Of a stretch of 64,000 nt of DNA, positions 58,707 through 64,000 are shown piece after piece. The first letter of the stretch is position 1; every line of letters starts with the position of its first letter. This DNA is from Cyprinodon diabolis (taxonomy: Eukaryota > Chordata > Actinopteri > Cyprinodontiformes > Cyprinodontidae). The DNA lies in assembly GCA_030533445.1 (NCBI GenBank), contig CM060078.1:23800091-23864090 (forward strand). Reading direction: 5' to 3'. The position numbers were made by a program, and so were the translations under genes. The notes beneath the pieces were generated by a model. The model had not been told where the DNA came from. It saw only the letters and a list, made by a program, of their open reading frames with translations, and ran no database searches.

Positions 58707-59741
58707 CCCATTCTTGTTGTTTTTGAGCGGAATCACTGTTGGTTTTTGGGTGGTGTAGTTTTTTTGACTCGCATTATAGTGTAGGCTTAAAGGAAAAAAA
58801 CTCCAAAATGGCGGCGCCGCGCCAGTACTGGATTTTTTTTCTTTCTATTTTATTTTATTTTTTGGCATTGATCCTAGTTTTTTTTTTTTTTTGTTATTAC
58901 CGGTTTGCTCCCACTCCCGTCTGCTCCCGTTAATGTTTAATCCTGTACCGTCCCAATCACGTGATCGTTACTAATACTGACTCCCATCCCACGGGAATCC
59001 CAAAAAATGTCAGTCTCTAGTTTGAACCCAGCAAAGACGCAGCCAGACTGAAGATGACAAGTCCCCGTAGCATAAACACGTACACACCCACACCCCAGGA
59101 CAGCTTGTGTGTTTTAATTTAATGGAGCTACTGGGCTTAGCGCGAGCATCCTAACAAACACAGTATAACAGGAATGTGTGTGAGGCGCGCAAAGTTAGAG
59201 GATGTGGATTCGTCACAGTCACAATAACCATGACATGAAATTTTCCTACCCTACAACAGGGATGTTCTTCTGGCAAACGGGTAGATAAATAAGGATCTCA
59301 CCGAATTTGGTGGAAGCTGCATCTCGCTCGTTACATTCGCCATCTTCCCTCTAATTGTCTGCACCTGCGCTTGGGTTCAGAAGCCTGTTAAAGTGCAGTA
59401 TTTTCAGAGCCCCAAGACCATAAAGTTCTGAGACGCTGATTGGCCATTAAATTCACCTAGCAATAGTACATGATTGACAGATTCTCTGCAAATGTGGGGC
59501 TGTCTGATCACAGCCCCCAGAACAGAGATGGTAGGAGTCTGTCTGTGGAAATCCACAAATTAATGACATTAGATAGTGAAATGTAGTTTATATAATTTGT
59601 TTTGCTTATAGGTACACACTCTAGAGAGTAAAACTGACATTTATGAGTTAATTTCTAAAAATATATTTTACGTTTCTCTCTTCTTATCAGGGAGGGCGGT
59701 GCCCCAGCGCCCCCTATGGGCCGGCCGCCACTGGGGCGCAT

Positions 59742-60372
59742 CCACAGATGTTCGTCGGTAGAGGAGGGGGGAGCAGTTCTTCATTGACTTAGTTTTTCTG
59801 CCAGTTATTTAAATCTGTACCTGCCATATTTGCATGTTTTGTGCAGACACTATATTGGGTCACAACACCACATCAGATCAGGGGCTGTTGGGTGGAGAAA
59901 CACATTTATTAGTTTCTTAGTGCGCTGTAAGGTACACATATGGTACAAATAGAAATCAGTGACAACAAGTCTTTTACCTTTGATGAAATAAAATCTCCAC
60001 AACTGCTCTCTGTCCAGACAGAATTTTGCAAAGATGTCATGTGTTGCTCTCTGTGTCAGCTTTTAGTGTGTCTAGTGGGATCCTCTCTATATCATTTTTA
60101 AGATGGTAACAAGCTGTCCTATTTCTCTGGTTTTGTCGAGTCTCATTTCTTTTGTCCTTTTCTGACAGCACCAGTGTTCAGAGACCAATTGTGCTCATCA
60201 CCCAGTATTCCCAAATATTCCCAAGTGATTTTATTTAGGTGCCACTTTGATATCTTTGTTGCATTCATTAATGGCAGAGTGATTTTAAAATTTATAACCA
60301 TTTACATGGCTTTAGAAGGACCCAAGTGGGGACACAGCAGCTCTTAAATGCCCCTCCCAACCAGTCACAGTA
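59742..60372. other. Intergenic, nothing recognised
   Basis: About 630 bp between two hAT elements with no recognised repeat or gene. Confidence 0.4.
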
Positions 60373-60989
60373 CCTGTCACCAGAGATGGGAAGTAACGAA
60401 GTACAAATACTTCGTTACTGTACTCAAGTAGATTTTTCTGATATTTTTACTTTACTTTACTTATTATTTATGGCGACTTTTTACTTCTACTCCTTACATT
60501 TTTACACAAATATCTGTACTTTCTACTCCTTACATTTTAAAAAATTGTATCGTTACTTTAGTTTTGAATCATTTCAATGGAACAAGATTGTGAAAACGGA
60601 GCCTTTTCCCCCTCTGTTCCTAAAGTGTAGCCGCCATCTCTAACACACAGCGTCGCGTCCTTTACTACATTTCCCAGCATTCACCACAGACCGGCCGTCA
60701 TGGCGGCGGCAGTTCCAAACAATTCACCCGGTAATTTACACTAGTTCCGAAATTACGTCACCTTTCATTCAACACTTCACTTACTCACCAGCGTAGCAAA
60801 CTCTGAAGGTACCCACTGCGACAGCTTCAGTATACATTCCGTAGTCGGTAATAAAACTTCCCAGGCAAATTACACATTCTCGCCCTTGGTCCGTCAGCAT
60901 ACTGGTCCGTGTGGAAACACGTACCGCATCGGAGCCAGTCTCTTATCCATTGTCCCAGGGCATTGGAAAATAATTTGTGGGGACAGGGG

Positions 60990-62130
60990 TGTTAAGTGGG
61001 ATTTCAATGTATGTAATAATTGTTAGCATGGTAATTAGTAGGTGAATTGGGACTGTTAGCATGGTTAAACTATTTCATAATTATGTATGTTTTTTGTATG
61101 AATGATGCTATTGTCTGTATTTTGTTTTCTACAATGTTAACTGTGCTTTATTGGGGATTTGCCTTCGTGTTTAGTTGGGCTGTCCCAATTGGCTGATTAT
61201 AGGTGGGTCTATTTAAGGGGCACACTCCCAATGGCTTAGGGGGGCTGCTTGGAGAGACTTGTTGGAGAAATTGCTTTTGAAGGTCTGCTTAGAGAGACTA
61301 TGGCCCCGTCCACATGAAGTCAAAACGAACACGAAACGCTAATATTTTCCAGAACGTTTGTCGTAAAGACGGAGACGTAAAATAAATGTGATCGTCCACA
61401 CGAATGCATGAAAACGCTGCAAAATGTATGCCAGGCCTGTAAGTGGCGCTGTGGTGCCAAAGCAAAAATAGGCGACGAAATGTTGGGCATGCGCACTAAT
61501 ATTTATACATGGTTGCCCTGCGGGTCCATTTTCGTGGTTCAGTCAAATTCAGGTGCTGAACTATGTCGTCGATATTACTCTGTTCTTCCTGGAGATATTC
61601 CAGAAGAAGAAGATTCTGTTGTAAGCCCGACAGCAGGGTGAGTAGCATTAGCAGCAACGATTCAACACAGTACGGCGCCATTGTTGTTGTGATACTGTGT
61701 CGCGTATGCGTGTTTAGAGGCGACGCTATGACGCATGCGTGTAAAAAAAAGATGCGGTTAGAGCTTAAAGATGGAAACGCGAAAACACCGTTTCAAAATC
61801 TTCCCACTCTGAAGGCTGAATAAAAAAAAGATCGTTTACAGACCCCCGAAACGCCGGCTTCGTGTGGATGAGAGGCTGGTTTGGTGAAAAATTTGTGCGT
61901 TTAGGCCAGGGTTCGGCTTCGTGTGGACGGGGCCTATATTTAAAGGCAGCTTGCTGTGAGGCTGTCAGTGTTTTGTATTGCCTGCAATGGCCGGTTTTGT
62001 TTTCTTTATTTGAAAGTATTTTGTTTGTTTTTGGGGTTTTTTTGTCTTCACCATCACACCAGTAAATAAACCGCTACACGCTTTTGAACTGGAATTTTGT
62101 CGTCCGCTGGTTCTTACCACCTTTTTGTAA
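60990..62130 (+). mobile_element. Probable LTR-like insertion inside the hAT element
   Basis: Starts TGTTAAGTGGGATTTC. It has a TATA-like CTATTTAAGGGG at about 61209-61220 and AATAAA at about 62064-62069, the order expected of a solo LTR. The right end near CCACCTTTTTGTAA lacks a clean CA and duplication, so the limits are uncertain. Confidence 0.4.
61302..61934. mobile_element. TIR element with GGCCCCGTCCACA ends
   Basis: 633 bp with inverted ends GGCCCCGTCCACATGAAG and CTTCGTGTGGACGGGGCC. TAT lies immediately outside both ends (61299-61301 and 61935-61937), a likely 3-bp duplication. Partial second copies of CGTGTGGA occur internally near 61860. Small frames (61408-61641 plus, 61496-61681 minus) have no recognised domain. 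Superfamily not assigned. Confidence 0.75.
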
Positions 62131-62538
62131 GTCATCTGCTTACTCCTCCTCTAACGTGAGACGGGAGCTGGCGAGCCGTTATCTCACAAAGATGAATCGA
62201 CAGATTCGGCGGTATTCATTCGCGGCAAATCATTGCAGCTTGGTGGCGGTGGCGTTAGCATAGTAGTATTGACGATGAGATGATTGAAAATGAACACAAC
62301 GGAGATCTAGTCCTTTTGGCAGACATCCATTTAAAATGTAGGCAACGGCATGAAAAAAGTGGTTTCTACTTTTACTTTTATACTTTAAGTAAATTTACAA
62401 GCCTGTACTTTGTTAGTTTTACTTGAGTAAAGAAGTTTAATCAGTACTTCCACTTTTACCAGAGTATTTTTTAACACAAGTATCTGTACTTTTACTCAAG
62501 TACGGAAAGTGAGTACTTTTGCCATCTCTGCCTGTCAC

Positions 62539-64000
62539 CTTAGTGTTTTTACATCTGTAGGAGATTCAGTTGAATTTAAAATCTACAATGTATTCAAGTC
62601 ATACCTATGATGGAGACAAAACAGCTGCTTATGGATACCCTGTGCTGCTCCACCATAATTTATTTAGCTGAAAAGGATGCTGACATGTGACCAGATGTGA
62701 AAGATTGTACTGATGAAGCTGAAATAAAGTAGGAGTTGTTTGACGGACAACACGGAACAACCACTTGAGCAGAGAAAAGTTGTGTGAAGGAAAGATGGAT
62801 GTTAAAACTTGGCAAGCATTTACCACCCCATCAGAAGTTCAAAAATAACTTTCTAGTTGAAAAGTTTTGAAAGTCCTGTTGCCACAATCAGATAAACTCA
62901 GCAATAATGAGCAGAAATTGTAGTTTTCAGGGATTTACGGCATATTTGTAGCCAAAGGGTACAATTGCAGTTGCTTTTTACAGCTTCCCCCGTCACTGAC
63001 CCTGAAGCCCCAGCAGTCACAAAAAGGGATTGGCTGAGATTACTGCGCTCCTCTGCATCAAAAAAAAAGAAAAAAAAAATCTGCCCAGGGGCAAATTTGA
63101 TTGCTTAAAACACAGCATCCATGGCTGTTTTCCACGAGGAAGAATAGAACCCCATAGCAATGCACCCGTTGAGCAGGGTTCATAATACATATTTATACCT
63201 GTAGTCTGCAGACCATTTTATACCCTTAGAATTTTCATTTATGTGCTGCCTCTTATCTACTCCCCCCTGGCTAGGTTCCTCATTTATTTTAGTAGATTTG
63301 CCTTTTTTGATTTTTTATTATTTTTTTTTTGCTACTTGCATAGTTGAAGAAATCCTTTAGTAAAAAGTATAGAAAACTAAAATACTATTTATTTTACAAA
63401 ACTTCTTTTAAACTTACTGCCTTGTTCCACCAGATTCTTTGTATTCTATAAATGAACTGCTGTGTCATGAAGACCATAAAGAACATAGGATATTACATAT
63501 TGACTTGTTGTACTTGTAGTACTGTTTCCAAACATTTTTATAGAAATAGAAAGGAAGAAGTGTTATAGGAAAAATTAAATGCCCAACAAGGATAGCCACA
63601 GCTCTCAAAGGATTGTCAAAAAAATCTGCTAACGAGCTTTTCAATGAGTGGATTGAGGCGAGAGATTAATCCTACACATGGAGCACAAATGTCATATTCC
63701 CCCTGAATTTAGATTTTGGAATTAGCAAAAAATTCTAAGCTTGCATTTTATTTGAAAATTAGTGATCTCTAGAAAGAGGGGAGCGTTACAGAATCCTAGA
63801 GGTTTGAAGTGTATTTGAAGTTACTAACGTCAATAATACGAGTTACTATGACATCTGCTGATGTTAGTCCACTGTTTTTTCTGGAAAAAAAGTAAACAAA
63901 GCCCTCTGCAAGGAAATCCTAAAGCAGACCCACCAAAGCAGATGACACTAAGGCCACTATCAAAGCAACCTTGGTTTCCATAATACCTCAGCAGCACCAC
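62539..64000. other. Intergenic to window end, nothing recognised
   Basis: AT-rich sequence with poly-A-like runs near 63060-63080. No gene, RNA or repeat family is supported. Confidence 0.4.

Larger units (their letters stand above)
57294..59019. mobile_element. hAT element, third layer of the nest
   Basis: Starts TAGAGAGTGACACGGGAGTG and ends AAAATGTCAGTCTCTA, flanked by perfect 8-bp duplications GTTTGAAC (57286-57293 and 59020-59027). Both ends are full of CTCCCACTCCCGTCCCG-type subterminal repeats. Its own sequence is about 500 bp and the rest is the inner element. Confidence 0.9.
56915..59217. mobile_element. Solo LTR, second layer of the nest
   Basis: Begins TGTGACGGGGTTC and ends GATTCGTCACA (TG...CA), flanked by the 5-bp duplication GTCAC (56910-56914 and 59218-59222). 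Without the inner hAT element it is about 570 bp, a usual LTR length. No gag or pol sequence is present, so the proviral body has been lost by LTR-LTR recombination or was never here. LTR type is inferred from ends and duplication only. Confidence 0.7.
56748..59733. mobile_element. hAT element, outermost of a four-deep nest
   Basis: Ends CAGTGGCGGCTGGTG and GGCCGGCCGCCACTG, flanked by perfect 8-bp duplications GGGCGCAT (56740-56747 and 59734-59741). Removing the inner insertion leaves about 680 bp (56748-56914 and 59223-59733) without coding capacity. The solo LTR at 56915-59217 lies inside it. Confidence 0.9.
60381..62530. mobile_element. hAT element with nested insertions and perfect TSD
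   Basis: Ends CAGAGATGGGAAGTAACG and TTTTGCCATCTCTG, flanked by perfect 8-bp duplications CCTGTCAC (60373-60380 and 62531-62538). Subterminal regions are dense in GTACTT/AAGTAC repeats in both orientations. Only short frames occur, so it is non-autonomous. Inner insertions account for roughly half its length. Confidence 0.9.

Noticed and set aside
8364..64000. Search for the miR-183/96/182 cluster, a known NRF1 neighbour in vertebrates
   Set aside because: No mature-sequence match (TTTGGCA- or TATGGCAC-type seeds in a hairpin) was seen. In human the cluster lies 3' of NRF1, which here would be left of the window.

Overview
This window is vertebrate genomic DNA, almost certainly from a teleost fish. 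The evidence is a multi-exon gene whose protein closely resembles vertebrate NRF1, AT-rich intergenic DNA, and a repeat fauna typical of fish: Tc1/mariner, many hAT families, LINEs of the L2/CR1/Rex and L1/Tx1 types, solo LTRs, and ATCT/GTCT/AT microsatellites. The species cannot be read from the sequence. There are no prokaryotic operons, CRISPR arrays or viral genomes.

Layout. Positions 1-11.2 kb hold the minus-strand gene nrf1 (nuclear respiratory factor 1). Ten coding exons (8323 down to 724) join in frame into 448 codons plus one base. The last coding exon, with the stop codon, lies beyond the left edge. One 5'UTR piece sits directly before the start codon. A probable first exon lies in a CpG-rich promoter near 11.08-11.17 kb. 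Introns carry hAT MITEs, an inverted-repeat element, and one homeodomain-site-rich block (5.34-6.05 kb) that looks like a possible enhancer.

From 11.2 to 64 kb I find no convincing host protein-coding gene. This long 5' flank is a mosaic of transposons in otherwise featureless AT-rich DNA. Two Tc1-like elements (18.5-20.1 kb and 33.9-35.1 kb) keep uninterrupted transposase frames with complete DD34E triads and perfect or near-perfect terminal repeats, so both look young. A hAT MITE family with TAGGGCTG ends recurs seven times, several copies with 8-bp target-site duplications (TSDs). At 37.1-39.9 kb a LINE sits inside one such MITE, which sits inside a dead Tc1 copy. At 43-46.4 kb a second LINE of the same family is interrupted by a solo LTR, next to a 5'-truncated L1-like insert bounded by a 17-bp TSD.

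The most striking structures are on the right. At 49.42-51.96 kb a ~1.23-kb hAT element has received an inverted copy of itself, and both insertions keep perfect 8-bp TSDs. At 56.75-59.73 kb four elements are stacked inside one another, each with its own TSD: hAT, then solo LTR, then hAT, then a terminal-inverted-repeat element. A further hAT at 60.38-62.53 kb also carries inner insertions. I do not see an unknown gene system. The interest lies in insertion history, two possibly functional transposases, and a few candidate regulatory blocks.
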